DNA from: Wocania_A spongiicola
GTDB lineage: Bacteria > Bacteroidota > Bacteroidia > Flavobacteriales > Flavobacteriaceae
Assembly (NCBI RefSeq): GCF_023502325.1
Contig: NZ_JAMFLZ010000001.1
Coordinates: 434,001 to 498,000 of the forward strand
Reading direction: 5' to 3'
Length of the DNA: 64,000 bases
Positions within the stretch are counted from its first letter, which is position 1, and each line of letters starts with the position of its first letter. The notes beneath the pieces were generated by a model that saw nothing but the letters and a program-made list of their open reading frames with translations, was not told where the DNA came from and made no database searches. Shown here one piece after another: positions 35,050 through 42,852 of this stretch. Position numbers and translations under genes: made by a program.

Positions 35050-36573
35050 ATGAGATTTAACTATAAGAAGTTTTTGAAGCTAGGTGCTTTAATTTCAATA
35101 ATTTTCTTAATGCAGGTTAGTTGTCAAAATGAAAGTATTGATTATCAGCAAGATTCATCAGAAATCACTGTAAAAATTATAGATTTTAACGAGATACAAT
35201 CGAATGCTATAGCTATAAATAAACTTAACAAAATTTCTTCTCAAAAAAAATCAAAAATTTCAAATACTAATAGAGATATTTTTTATAATGCCGAGTACGG
35301 ATTTTCTATAAATACAGATTACGTTAAGTATATTGAGAAAGAAGATTATCATTCTTATAATTTTTCTATAATAAGAGATAATCCAAATACTGATAAACTA
35401 GAAAATCTATTGCTATCATTAAATAGTGATGATGATTATAACGCTTATATTGTAACCTATGGCTTTATAAAAGAGAAGTTTAGTAATGAAGTGTTTAATA
35501 ATTTAGATGCCGAATTATTAAGTAGTAGAACAACACAATATCAATTAATTGATTTTGATACGTCGTTTTTAAATAAAGGGTCAAAATCACAAACATCAGG
35601 TGCAAAAGGTGGTTGTGTTGAAGAGTGGGTTGTGGTAGAGATAGACCCAGGTGATGAAGGCGAGCTAGTAGGTGCAGGTAATGAGGAAGATCCAGAGTTT
35701 ATGTGGGTTTTAAAGTCTACAACTTGTTCTTTAGGAGGCAGTGCTTCATCAGGGGGTGGCAATGGTGGAGGAAGTTCTGGACCAGGTGGTGGCTCAAGTG
35801 GAAGTAATGAAGCCTCAAATGGTCCAGGAAAAAATGGAAATATATCATCTCCAATTAATCAAGATGGTAGCGGCGTAGTAGATGATTGTAATACGTCTAA
35901 AGAAGATTTAAAAAAAATATTTCCTAAAATTACGGATGCAGATGCTAAGTTGCTTGCATCAGTAATTAATGATAAAGGTAAAGACTTTGGCATAGATAGT
36001 GATGAAGATTTATGGCACTTTTTAAGTCAAGCAGGTCACGAAACAGGTGGTTTTAAAACATTGAGTGTAACCGAAAGCACATACTGGAAAACTGCAAGTA
36101 AATTAGCTAAAACTTACAAAAAATTTACTATGGATTCTACATTAGCTGTAACAAACGACGACAAATATTATGCCCCTGATTATTTAAAAAACTCTTCTGG
36201 AGTTGCTAATACAGCAATGTGCTGCCAGTATGGTAATGGTAACGTAGCAAGTGGAGATGGCTATAAGTATAGAGGACGAGGATTATTCCAACTTACATGG
36301 AAAGATAATTATACAGCGTTTAAAACATGGTATAACAATAAATATGATCCAGATATTGATCCAGTAGTTACTCCAAGTATAATAGCTTCAAATGATACTT
36401 TAGCAATTTTAAGTGGCTTATGGTATTATAAAACAAGAGTTGTTGATAAAATAACTATTGATTCAACTACAACTGTAAAAGCAGTCACAAAACCAATAAA
36501 CAAAGCTAGAAAAGGACTTGCTGATAGAAAGGCAAAATTTCAAAAAGCAAAAGATTCAATTAATTGTCTATAA
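35050..36573 (+). CDS. GH19 lysozyme/chitinase-like lipoprotein, candidate antibacterial toxin
   Basis: I chose the ATG at 35050, as it begins the lipoprotein signal MRFNYKKFLKLGALISII with lipobox MQVSC; the frame is open back to 35017. The mature protein has an N-terminal domain of about 200 residues of unknown type, a Gly/Ser-rich linker (SGGGNGGGSSGPGGGSSG), and a C-terminal GH19 domain. GH19 marks are FLSQAGHETGGF with the catalytic Glu near residue 331, a possible second Glu in SVTESTYW, and YKYRGRGLFQLTWKDNY. GH19 enzymes cut chitin or peptidoglycan. Two small lipoprotein genes follow after 11 nt. The mature N-terminus CQNESIDY is mildly acidic, which may allow surface export. Antibacterial use is an inference. 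Confidence 0.85.
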   Translation: MRFNYKKFLKLGALISIIFLMQVSCQNESIDYQQDSSEITVKIIDFNEIQSNAIAINKLNKISSQKKSKISNTNRDIFYNAEYGFSINTDYVKYIEKEDYHSYNFSIIRDNPNTDKLENLLLSLNSDDDYNAYIVTYGFIKEKFSNEVFNNLDAELLSSRTTQYQLIDFDTSFLNKGSKSQTSGAKGGCVEEWVVVEIDPGDEGELVGAGNEEDPEFMWVLKSTTCSLGGSASSGGGNGGGSSGPGGGSSGSNEASNGPGKNGNISSPINQDGSGVVDDCNTSKEDLKKIFPKITDADAKLLASVINDKGKDFGIDSDEDLWHFLSQAGHETGGFKTLSVTESTYWKTASKLAKTYKKFTMDSTLAVTNDDKYYAPDYLKNSSGVANTAMCCQYGNGNVASGDGYKYRGRGLFQLTWKDNYTAFKTWYNNKYDPDIDPVVTPSIIASNDTLAILSGLWYYKTRVVDKITIDSTTTVKAVTKPINKARKGLADRKAKFQKAKDSINCL

Positions 36574-36584
36574 AAATTTAAATC

Positions 36585-36986
36585 ATGAAAAGAATAATAA
36601 GATTATCAACAGTAACAGTATTAATTTCAATAATTTCATTTAGTTGTAAAGCCCAACAACTAATAGGTACTCAACAACAAATAAACACATATTCTATTCA
36701 AATAATAGGAACATGGTTAGATGAAGAAGACAACAATTATAAATTAGTCTTTTTAACAAATGGCACGTGCAAAGAATATGAAAATAGTGAGTTAATAACT
36801 ACTTACAACTATTCTATTGTTAGCAGTAATTGTGATGATTACTCTGCCTCCAATTCTATTTATCTAAGATGGTTAGATGATGAAGATTCACAAATCTCTT
36901 GTTTAGAAATATTAAATATTACTGATGATTCATTATCATTAATGATTATTGATAAAGCTGAAAGATTATTTTTTAATAAGCAGTAG
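36585..36986 (+). CDS. Lipocalin-like lipoprotein, candidate immunity protein 1
   Basis: The 133-aa protein has a lipoprotein signal (LISIISFSC) and the pattern of small lipocalin-like domains: IIGTWLDEEDNNYKLVFLTNGTCKEYEN, then a Tyr-rich strand and a Cys pair (SNCDDY and ISCLEI). It begins 11 nt after the GH19 gene, and its stop (TAG) overlaps the GTG start of the next, paralogous gene by one base. The post-lipid residues KAQQ are not acidic, so it should stay in the periplasm. A protective role against the GH19 enzyme is proposed from context alone. Confidence 0.8.
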   Translation: MKRIIRLSTVTVLISIISFSCKAQQLIGTQQQINTYSIQIIGTWLDEEDNNYKLVFLTNGTCKEYENSELITTYNYSIVSSNCDDYSASNSIYLRWLDDEDSQISCLEILNITDDSLSLMIIDKAERLFFNKQ

Positions 36987-37378
36987 TGAAAAAATTTAAT
37001 TTAATATTAGTATCTCTGTTTTTAGTGATGATTTTTAGTTGTAAAGCACAACAAATACTGCAACCAAATTTAGCTGTCAAAATACTTGGTACTTGGATAT
37101 CTAATGATGAACCTGAATATAAGATAGAGTTTACAAATAATGGTTTACAAAGGGAATACATTAATAACAAACTTCAACAAGAGGTATATAGTTATAAATT
37201 AATATCAACTTGTGGAAATAATACACGGAATAATAATGAATTGTTTTTAAAAATATTTACAAATGAAAATGATGCTACGTGTGATTTACTTAATGGCATT
37301 CATACAGATAGTAATGGTGTAAAAACTTTGTCTATTACTACTGAAAGAGGAAAGCTTTATTTGTTTACAAAACAATAA
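36986..37378 (+). CDS. Lipocalin-like lipoprotein, candidate immunity protein 2
   Basis: This 130-aa protein starts with GTG at 36986, sharing one base with the stop of the preceding gene, a sign of translational coupling. It has the same plan as its neighbour: lipobox MIFSC, then KAQQ, ILGTWISNDEPEYKIEFTNNG, a YSYKLIS strand, and a Cys pair (STCGNN and ATCDLL). The two are diverged tandem copies. No other function is evident. As with its neighbour, an immunity role is a hypothesis from gene order and location in the periplasm. Confidence 0.8.
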   Translation: MKKFNLILVSLFLVMIFSCKAQQILQPNLAVKILGTWISNDEPEYKIEFTNNGLQREYINNKLQQEVYSYKLISTCGNNTRNNNELFLKIFTNENDATCDLLNGIHTDSNGVKTLSITTERGKLYLFTKQ

Positions 37379-37417
37379 TTGAATATGCTAAAAAATGATG
37401 TCGCAAGTACTAAACTC

Positions 37418-37502
37418 GCGTTAGGGATTGAACGGTATGTTTGAGCTCGCCGACAATAGGAGGAAGCGAGTAGTGAAAGCCCGACCCTTTTTGGTAACGC
37501 CC
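37418..37502 (-). repeat. Extragenic repeat, copy B (inverted)
   Basis: Read on the minus strand, it runs from GGGCGTTACC through AAGGGTCGGGCTTTC and CTCGCTTCC to TTCAATCCCTAACGC, matching copy A at 33446-33521 in order and spacing. The inner stem is CTCGC/GCGAG. The two copies face opposite ways about 3.9 kb apart. Confidence 0.7.
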
Positions 37503-37528
37503 AAATAAAGGTTAGATATTAATTCAAC

Positions 37529-37562
37529 AGATTGTCACGTCGTTCCACTCCTCACAATGACA
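37529..37562. repeat. Short palindromic extragenic repeat
   Basis: The minus strand reads GTCATTGTGAGGAGTGGAAC, then GACGTGACAATCTG. This is the widespread GTCATTG.GAGGA..G.A.CGACG...CAATC type of extragenic element. TGTCA and TGACA at the ends can pair. Confidence 0.55.
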
Positions 37563-37570
37563 TATAAAAC

Positions 37571-37606
37571 AAAAACGCCTTACTAAATAAATAGTAAGGC
37601 GTTTTT
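37571..37606. terminator. Intrinsic terminator at the end of the RNase E/G gene
   Basis: AAAAACGCCTTACTA (37571-37585) and TAGTAAGGCGTTTTT (37592-37606) form a perfect 15-bp stem. It has A/T runs on both sides, so it can stop transcription from the minus-strand rng gene and from the plus-strand GH19 genes. Confidence 0.88.
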
Positions 37607-37610
37607 TTAA

Positions 37611-39155
37611 TTATTTAATTTGATTACCATCTTTATCGAAAAAATGATATTCTAAGTATGTGTAAGCATCTCTTGGTAAAACTTTAACCCATTTTTTGTG
37701 CTCCAAAAACCATTTTGAACGCACTGATGGAAAACCTTTTGTTAAGAAGGCCGCTATAAAAGGATGTGTGTTTAAAGTCAACTTTTTATAGTCTTTTTTT
37801 AATAGTCTTTCAAGATCGTGATTTATTTTTTGCACCAATCCTATAGGCGCTTCAACTTCTTGACCATTAACCCCGTTTGGATTTTCCTCACGAGTTTTAA
37901 TGTTCATTTCTGGTCGTACACGTTGTCTTGTTATTTGTATCAATCCAAATTTACTTGGAGGCAATATTTTGTGTTTTGCTCTATCATCCTTCATTTCATC
38001 ACGAAGGTGATTAAAAAGCTTTTGCCTATTTTCTGCGTTAGTTAAGTCAATAAAATCTACTACTATAATGCCGCCCATATCACGTAATCGTAATTGACGA
38101 GCCATTTCGGTAGCTGCGATTAAATTTACTTCTAATGCTGTATCCTCTTGACTGTTTGCTTTGTTAGATCTGTTACCGCTGTTTACGTCTATAACATGCA
38201 ATGCTTCGGTATGTTCAATTACCAAATACGCACCTTTTGCCATAGAAACGGTTTTACCAAAGGAGGTTTTAATTTGTCTTTCAATTCCAAATTTTTCAAA
38301 AATCGGAACTTTAGACTGATACAATTTAACTATTGATTCTTTTTTTGGTGCAATTTCTTGCACGTAATCTTTAATTTGATAATAAAGCTCTTCATCATCA
38401 ACAGTAATTCCTGTAAAGGTGTCGTTGAATATATCTCGTAAAATAGACGAGGCTTTATTCATTTCTCCTAATACTTTACTTGGGTGATGGGCTTTATGTA
38501 GCTTTTTACACATTGCTGTCCAACGACTAAGCAAATTTTGTAAATCTTTATCTAGTTCAGCTACTTTTTTGCCTTGTGCTACAGTACGAACAATTATACC
38601 AAAACCTTGCGGTGTGATACTTTTTACCAATCGTTTTAATCTGTCTTTTTCTGCTTTGTCTTCTATTTTTTGTGAAATAGAAATACGACTAGAAAAAGGA
38701 ACTAAAACAATATATCTACCAGCAATAGAAAGCTCTGAGCTTATTCTAGGACCTTTAGTTGATATAGGTTCTTTTGCTATTTGTACTAATAGCGATTGAT
38801 TAGATTTTAAGACGTCGGCAATTTTGCCGTCTTTCTCAATATCTTTCTCGAATGGGAAATTTTTTAAAGAAAAATCTTTTAGTTTACCTGTGCTTACACG
38901 TTTTGTGAATTTTAAAAGTGAAGGTAGTTTTGGACCTAAATCGTGATAATGCAAAAATGCATCTTTCTCGTAACCTACATTAACAAATGCAGCATTTAGT
39001 CCAGGAACAGCTTTTCGTATTTTGGCTATAAACACATCACCAACCGAAAAGTCGTTACTATCTTCGTCTTTCTGTAATTCAATAAGTTTTCCATCTTTTA
39101 ATAAGGCAAAATCAACGTTTTCGGAACTAGATCGAATGATCAATTCTTTATCCAT
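37611..39155 (-). CDS. rng: Ribonuclease E/G
   Basis: This endoribonuclease takes part in rRNA maturation and mRNA decay. The 514-aa protein is of the short RNase G type: an S1 domain near the N-terminus (about 35-125: SVGDVFIAKIRKAVPGLNAAFVNVGY), then the catalytic core with HVIDVNSGNRS and MGGIIVVDFIDL, whose Asp residues bind magnesium. There is no long scaffold tail as in RNase E. A leader of 187 nt with three inverted repeats precedes the start, and a strong terminator follows the stop. Confidence 0.95.
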   Translation of the reverse strand: MDKELIIRSSSENVDFALLKDGKLIELQKDEDSNDFSVGDVFIAKIRKAVPGLNAAFVNVGYEKDAFLHYHDLGPKLPSLLKFTKRVSTGKLKDFSLKNFPFEKDIEKDGKIADVLKSNQSLLVQIAKEPISTKGPRISSELSIAGRYIVLVPFSSRISISQKIEDKAEKDRLKRLVKSITPQGFGIIVRTVAQGKKVAELDKDLQNLLSRWTAMCKKLHKAHHPSKVLGEMNKASSILRDIFNDTFTGITVDDEELYYQIKDYVQEIAPKKESIVKLYQSKVPIFEKFGIERQIKTSFGKTVSMAKGAYLVIEHTEALHVIDVNSGNRSNKANSQEDTALEVNLIAATEMARQLRLRDMGGIIVVDFIDLTNAENRQKLFNHLRDEMKDDRAKHKILPPSKFGLIQITRQRVRPEMNIKTREENPNGVNGQEVEAPIGLVQKINHDLERLLKKDYKKLTLNTHPFIAAFLTKGFPSVRSKWFLEHKKWVKVLPRDAYTYLEYHFFDKDGNQIK

Positions 39156-39167
39156 TTAGTTAATTTT

Positions 39168-39280
39168 AATCCATCACTTTAAATAAGCGACAGATGGATT
39201 ATACATTATTTTTTTCACAGGATTTTTAAATCTGTGGAGTTCATAAAACACCTATAGGCGTTAAAAAAATTAATGAACTC
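39168..39280 (-). ncRNA. Structured leader of the RNase E/G gene (three hairpins)
   Basis: The leader contains three successive inverted repeats in the order of transcription. Hairpin I: GAGTTCAT (39280-39273) with ATGAACTC (39244-39237), enclosing AACGCC/GGTGTT around TATA (39262-39247). Hairpin II: CACAG..CTGTG with ATTT..AAAT (39236-39216). Hairpin III: AATCCATC with GATGGATT (39200-39193 and 39175-39168). The last stem ends 12 nt before the start codon. In E. coli the rne leader also has hairpins that feed back on RNase E; here the same principle is inferred. Confidence 0.6.
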
Positions 39281-39303
39281 ATTTCAAAGAACTTGTTGTT
39301 TTT

Positions 39304-39344
39304 AAAACCGAAAAAAGTAGCTAATCTAACTACTTTTTTGGTTT
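39304..39344 (-). terminator. Intrinsic terminator after the 30-aa basic protein gene
   Basis: AAACC-AAAAAAGTAG pairs with CTACTTTTTT-GGTTT, one unpaired base in the stem, loop of 8-9 nt. It overlaps the stop codon of the small gene by two bases on the minus strand, so it probably ends that unit before the rng leader. Confidence 0.75.
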
Positions 39345-39435
39345 ATTTTTTCTTTTTGTGACGGTTAGCGCGTCTACGTTTTTTACGTTTGTGCGTCGCT
39401 ACCTTATGTCTTTTGCGTTTTTTACCACTTGGCAT
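39343..39435 (-). CDS. 30-aa highly basic protein (ribosome-associated type)
   Basis: The frame from ATG at 39435 encodes MPSGKKRKRHKVATHKRKKR and ends RRANRHKKKK. Over 60 percent of residues are Lys, Arg or His, as in tiny ribosomal proteins (bTHX-like) that fill rRNA pockets. The same sequence type is present in other Bacteroidota at this place (from memory). It lies between HU and rng and is too short for usual gene finders. Ribosome binding is inferred from composition. Confidence 0.7.
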   Translation of the reverse strand: MPSGKKRKRHKVATHKRKKRRRANRHKKKK

Positions 39436-39478
39436 AAATAGTGTCTTTTTAAATTAATAATTCGTTTAACGCTCTTTT

Positions 39479-39769
39479 TTATTTAACGTCTACATTAGTT
39501 TTAACGCCTTCTACAAAAACTTTTGCAGGCTTAAATGCAGGAATATTATGAGCAGGTATTTTAATAGTTGTATTTTTTGAAATATTTCTTCCAGTTTTTT
39601 CAGCTCTTGTTTTAATAATAAAGCTTCCAAAACCTCTTAAGTACACATTATCACCACTTTCTAATGATGTTTTTACTTCTTCCATAAATGTTTCAACAGT
39701 TGCTTGAACATCACCTTTTTCAATTCCTAATTTCTCAGAAATTTTTGCTACTAAATCAGCCTTCGTCAT
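39479..39769 (-). CDS. HU-family DNA-binding protein
   Basis: HU wraps and bends DNA. The 96-aa protein has the full family pattern: MTKADLVAKISEKLG at the start, VYLRGFGSFIIKTRAEKTGRN in the beta arm and KIPAHNIPAFKPAKVF near the end. It is nucleoid-located. A consensus promoter lies 48 nt upstream. A 43-nt gap separates it from the small basic gene downstream. Confidence 0.96.
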   Translation of the reverse strand: MTKADLVAKISEKLGIEKGDVQATVETFMEEVKTSLESGDNVYLRGFGSFIIKTRAEKTGRNISKNTTIKIPAHNIPAFKPAKVFVEGVKTNVDVK

Positions 39770-39816
39770 TTTTAATATTTTATTTTTAGTTACTATTATA
39801 GATTATAAAAGGGATG

Positions 39817-39849
39817 CAAATATAGGAATTAAATATTCAATATTTCAAA
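39817..39849 (-). promoter_or_regulatory. Promoter of the HU gene
   Basis: On the minus strand TTTG (39849-39846) and TATATTTG (39824-39817) are 21 nt apart, a full consensus Bacteroidota promoter. Confidence 0.75.
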
Positions 39850-39882
39850 CCTAATTCATTAAAATTTAAGATTATAAACGTT

Positions 39883-39890
39883 TATTTTTG
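39883..39890 (+). promoter_or_regulatory. -7 element of mutY
   Basis: TATTTTTG matches TAnnTTTG, 21 nt before the mutY ATG. No clear TTG at -33. Confidence 0.5.
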
Positions 39891-39911
39891 TTTGCTCTAT
39901 TTAACTAATTA

Positions 39912-40952
39912 ATGATATTTACAAAAATAGTAACTCGCTGGTATTCAAATAATAAGAGAATTTTGCCTTGGAGGCAAACTAAAGACCCTTATTATATATG
40001 GTTGTCTGAAATTATTTTACAACAAACGCAAGTGAAGCAAGGGTTACCTTATTACGAAGCATTTGTTAGTAAATACCCATCTGTTTTTGATTTAGCCAAT
40101 GCCAAAGAAAACGATGTGTTAAAATTATGGCAAGGGCTTGGTTACTATTCTCGGGCTAGAAATTTACATACAACCGCAAAACATATTGTTAGTGATTTAA
40201 ATGGAGTTTTTCCAAATAACTATAAAGACTTATTAAAATTAAAAGGAGTTGGTGATTATACTGCTAGTGCCATTGCGTCTATTTGTTTTAACGAAAATAC
40301 GGCTGTGGTTGATGGCAATGTTTATCGAGTGCTGTCTAGATATTTTGAAATTGATACACCTATAAATTCTTCGAAGGGAGCAAAGGAGTTTAAAGATTTG
40401 GCTCAAAAGCTAATTGATAAAAAAAAACCAGCAGAATTTAATCAAGCTATTATGGAATTTGGAGCTGTACAATGCAGACCAAAAAATCCAGATTGCAATA
40501 TTTGTCCCTTAAATAGTGGATGCATGGCTTTTAATAAAAACAGAATACATGAATTACCATTTAAAATTAAATCCGCAAAAGCGAAAAAAAGGCATTTTAA
40601 TTTCTTGGTATTTATTTCAAAAGACCAGAAAACAATATTAGAGAAGCGAGAAGGTAAGGGCATTTGGCAAAATTTATATCAATTTCCTTTGATTGAAACT
40701 ACTAGAGAGCAAAGCAATGGCTCATTTAAAAATTATATAAAATCACACCATTTATTAAAAAATAGATCTTTTGAATTGGTGTTATATAATAAGGACGTAA
40801 TTATTCACAAATTATCGCACCAGCATTTATATACTAAATTTTGGATAATAAATATAGACACTCTGAATGTTAACGGAATTTTAGTTGATGAAATTCGCGA
40901 TTTTCCAGTGCCTATTATAATTAGCAATTTTATTGATGCGTTTAATTTTTGA
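39912..40952 (+). CDS. mutY: A/G-specific adenine glycosylase MutY
   Basis: MutY removes adenine mispaired with 8-oxoguanine. The 346-aa protein has PWR (residues about 20-22), the helix-hairpin-helix LLKLKGVGDYTASAIASI followed by the catalytic Asp in VVDGNVYRVL, and the [4Fe-4S] loop CRPKNPDCNICPLNSGC. A C-terminal NUDIX-like domain for 8-oxoG recognition fills the rest. It starts the conserved group mutY-ssb-gldE-gldD. Confidence 0.96.
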   Translation: MIFTKIVTRWYSNNKRILPWRQTKDPYYIWLSEIILQQTQVKQGLPYYEAFVSKYPSVFDLANAKENDVLKLWQGLGYYSRARNLHTTAKHIVSDLNGVFPNNYKDLLKLKGVGDYTASAIASICFNENTAVVDGNVYRVLSRYFEIDTPINSSKGAKEFKDLAQKLIDKKKPAEFNQAIMEFGAVQCRPKNPDCNICPLNSGCMAFNKNRIHELPFKIKSAKAKKRHFNFLVFISKDQKTILEKREGKGIWQNLYQFPLIETTREQSNGSFKNYIKSHHLLKNRSFELVLYNKDVIIHKLSHQHLYTKFWIINIDTLNVNGILVDEIRDFPVPIIISNFIDAFNF

Positions 40953-41012
40953 TACTTCATTATAAACAATCATATTTTTTTATTAATTTTAAGTTTATCA
41001 AATGCAAAAGAG

Positions 41013-41020
41013 TAATTTTG
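41013..41020 (+). promoter_or_regulatory. -7 element of ssb
   Basis: TAATTTTG matches TAnnTTTG and lies 21 nt before the ssb ATG. The spacing is the same as for mutY. Confidence 0.55.
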
Positions 41021-41041
41021 CATTAATTAAATAAAAAAATT

Positions 41042-41488
41042 ATGTCTGGAACGTTAAATAAAGTAATGCTTATAGGGCATTTAGGAGATGAAGTTAAAAT
41101 GCATTACTTTGAAGGAGGTGGATGTATTGGACGTTTTCCGTTGGCTACAAACGAAACTTATACAAGCAAACAAACTAACGAGCGTATTACAAATACCGAA
41201 TGGCATAATATAGTGGTACGTAATAAAGGTGCCGAAATTTGCGAAAAATATTTAAGCAAAGGAGATAAAGTTTATATTGAAGGTAGATTGAAAACCAGAA
41301 AATGGCAAGATGATAAAGGTGCAGATAGGTATTCAACTGAGGTTCACTGTACCGATTTTACGTTTTTATCAACTAAAAAAGAAAGCGAAAATAATGCAGC
41401 TAGTAGTGCTATAGCTCAAACACCTGTAGCTAAACAGTCTGAAGAAACTCAACCTGTTGACGAAGAAAATGATGATCTCCCATTTTAA
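41042..41488 (+). CDS. ssb: Single-stranded DNA-binding protein
   Basis: SSB protects single-stranded DNA in replication and repair. The 148-aa protein has the OB-fold (about 1-112: LNKVMLIGHLGDEVKMHYFEGG) with WHNIVVRNKGAEICEKYLSKGDKVYIEGRLKTRKW, a disordered linker and the acidic tip DEENDDLPF that binds partner proteins. It sits between mutY and gldE. Confidence 0.97.
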   Translation: MSGTLNKVMLIGHLGDEVKMHYFEGGGCIGRFPLATNETYTSKQTNERITNTEWHNIVVRNKGAEICEKYLSKGDKVYIEGRLKTRKWQDDKGADRYSTEVHCTDFTFLSTKKESENNAASSAIAQTPVAKQSEETQPVDEENDDLPF

Positions 41489-41547
41489 TATAAAAAGCGG
41501 CTCTCGATTTATATGTCGAAGCCTATGTTTAACTAATACTTTGGTAA

Positions 41548-42852
41548 TTGGATCCTGATCCCGCGAGTTTTATAACATTACTTACTGCAATTGATTTTTC
41601 AGTTGTTAGCGGTTTTGCTTTATTGTTTTTGCTTTTAATTTGTTCTGCACTAATCTCTGGTGCCGAAGTAGCATTATTTTCACTTACAAGAACTGATATT
41701 GAAGAAGGCTTAGAAGTAAAATCTAAACGTATTCAAATCATTGCTAAACTTTTAGAACACCCAAAAAAGTTATTGGCTACCATATTAGTGTCTAACAACT
41801 TTATTAACATAGCCATTGTTATTTTATTTGCTTATTTGGGCAGCAATATGTTTGAGTCTATTACTTCTCCAATATTAAAATTTACTATAGAAGTAATAAT
41901 AGTAACCTTTCTTATACTATTATTTGGCGAAATATTACCTAAAATTTATGCCAGTAGAAATAAGTTGAAATTCGCCTCTTTTATGGCGTATCCATTACGT
42001 GTTTTAGACGTGTTATTAACTCCAATTAGCATGCCTATGCGAGGTGTTACTTTAGCAATTCATAAAAAACTAGGGAAACAAAAATCTAACTTAAGTGTAG
42101 ACCAATTATCTCAAGCTTTAGAACTTACAAGCGAAGACGATACCACCACAGAAGAACAAAAAATATTGCAAGGTATTGTATCCTTTGGAAACACAGATAC
42201 AAAACAAGTTATGCGCCCACGAATAGATATTTTTGCACTTAATATAGAGCAAAAGTATGCTGAAATTATGCCTGAAATAATTGCTAATGGATATTCAAGA
42301 ATTCCAGTTTTTAAAGATAATATTGATACTATTGAAGGGATTCTGTATGTAAAGGATTTATTGCCTTATATAGATAGAAAACAATTTGATTGGTCTACAT
42401 TATTGCGCGAACCATTCTTTGTGCCAGAGAATAAAAAGTTAGACGATTTAATGGCGGAGTTTCAAGAGAAAAAAGTGCATTTAGCTGTTGTTGTAGATGA
42501 ATATGGAGGAACTTCTGGGTTGATTTCTCTAGAAGATATAATTGAAGAAATTGTTGGAGATATTAGTGATGAGTTTGATGATGAAGATTTGATGTACTCA
42601 AAACTTGATGAGAATAACTATGTGTTTGAGGGTAAAACAGCGTTAAAAGATTTTTATAAGGTTGTTAAGGTTGAAGACGACTCTGTTTTTGAAGATAACA
42701 AAGGAGAAGCTGAAACCATTGCAGGGTTTGTTTTGGAAATATCAAAGAGCTTTCCTAAACTAAATAGTAAAATAAATTTTGAAAATTACGTTTTTACTAT
42801 TGAAGCCTTAGATAAAAAACGTATTAAACGCATTAAATTAACTAGAACTTAA
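41548..42852 (+). CDS. gldE: Gliding motility-associated protein GldE (CNNM/CorC type)
   Basis: The 434-aa protein probably starts at TTG (41548), giving MDPDPASFITLLTAIDFSVV, the usual N-terminus of GldE. It has about four membrane helices in a CNNM (DUF21) domain with LISGAEVALFSLT, a CBS-domain pair (about 195-320: KQVMRPRIDIFAL and DEYGGTSGLISLEDIIEEIVGD) and a C-terminal CorC/HlyC domain. In F. johnsoniae GldE supports gliding/T9SS function. It overlaps gldD by one base (TAATG), so the pair is translationally coupled. Confidence 0.93.
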   Translation: MDPDPASFITLLTAIDFSVVSGFALLFLLLICSALISGAEVALFSLTRTDIEEGLEVKSKRIQIIAKLLEHPKKLLATILVSNNFINIAIVILFAYLGSNMFESITSPILKFTIEVIIVTFLILLFGEILPKIYASRNKLKFASFMAYPLRVLDVLLTPISMPMRGVTLAIHKKLGKQKSNLSVDQLSQALELTSEDDTTTEEQKILQGIVSFGNTDTKQVMRPRIDIFALNIEQKYAEIMPEIIANGYSRIPVFKDNIDTIEGILYVKDLLPYIDRKQFDWSTLLREPFFVPENKKLDDLMAEFQEKKVHLAVVVDEYGGTSGLISLEDIIEEIVGDISDEFDDEDLMYSKLDENNYVFEGKTALKDFYKVVKVEDDSVFEDNKGEAETIAGFVLEISKSFPKLNSKINFENYVFTIEALDKKRIKRIKLTRT

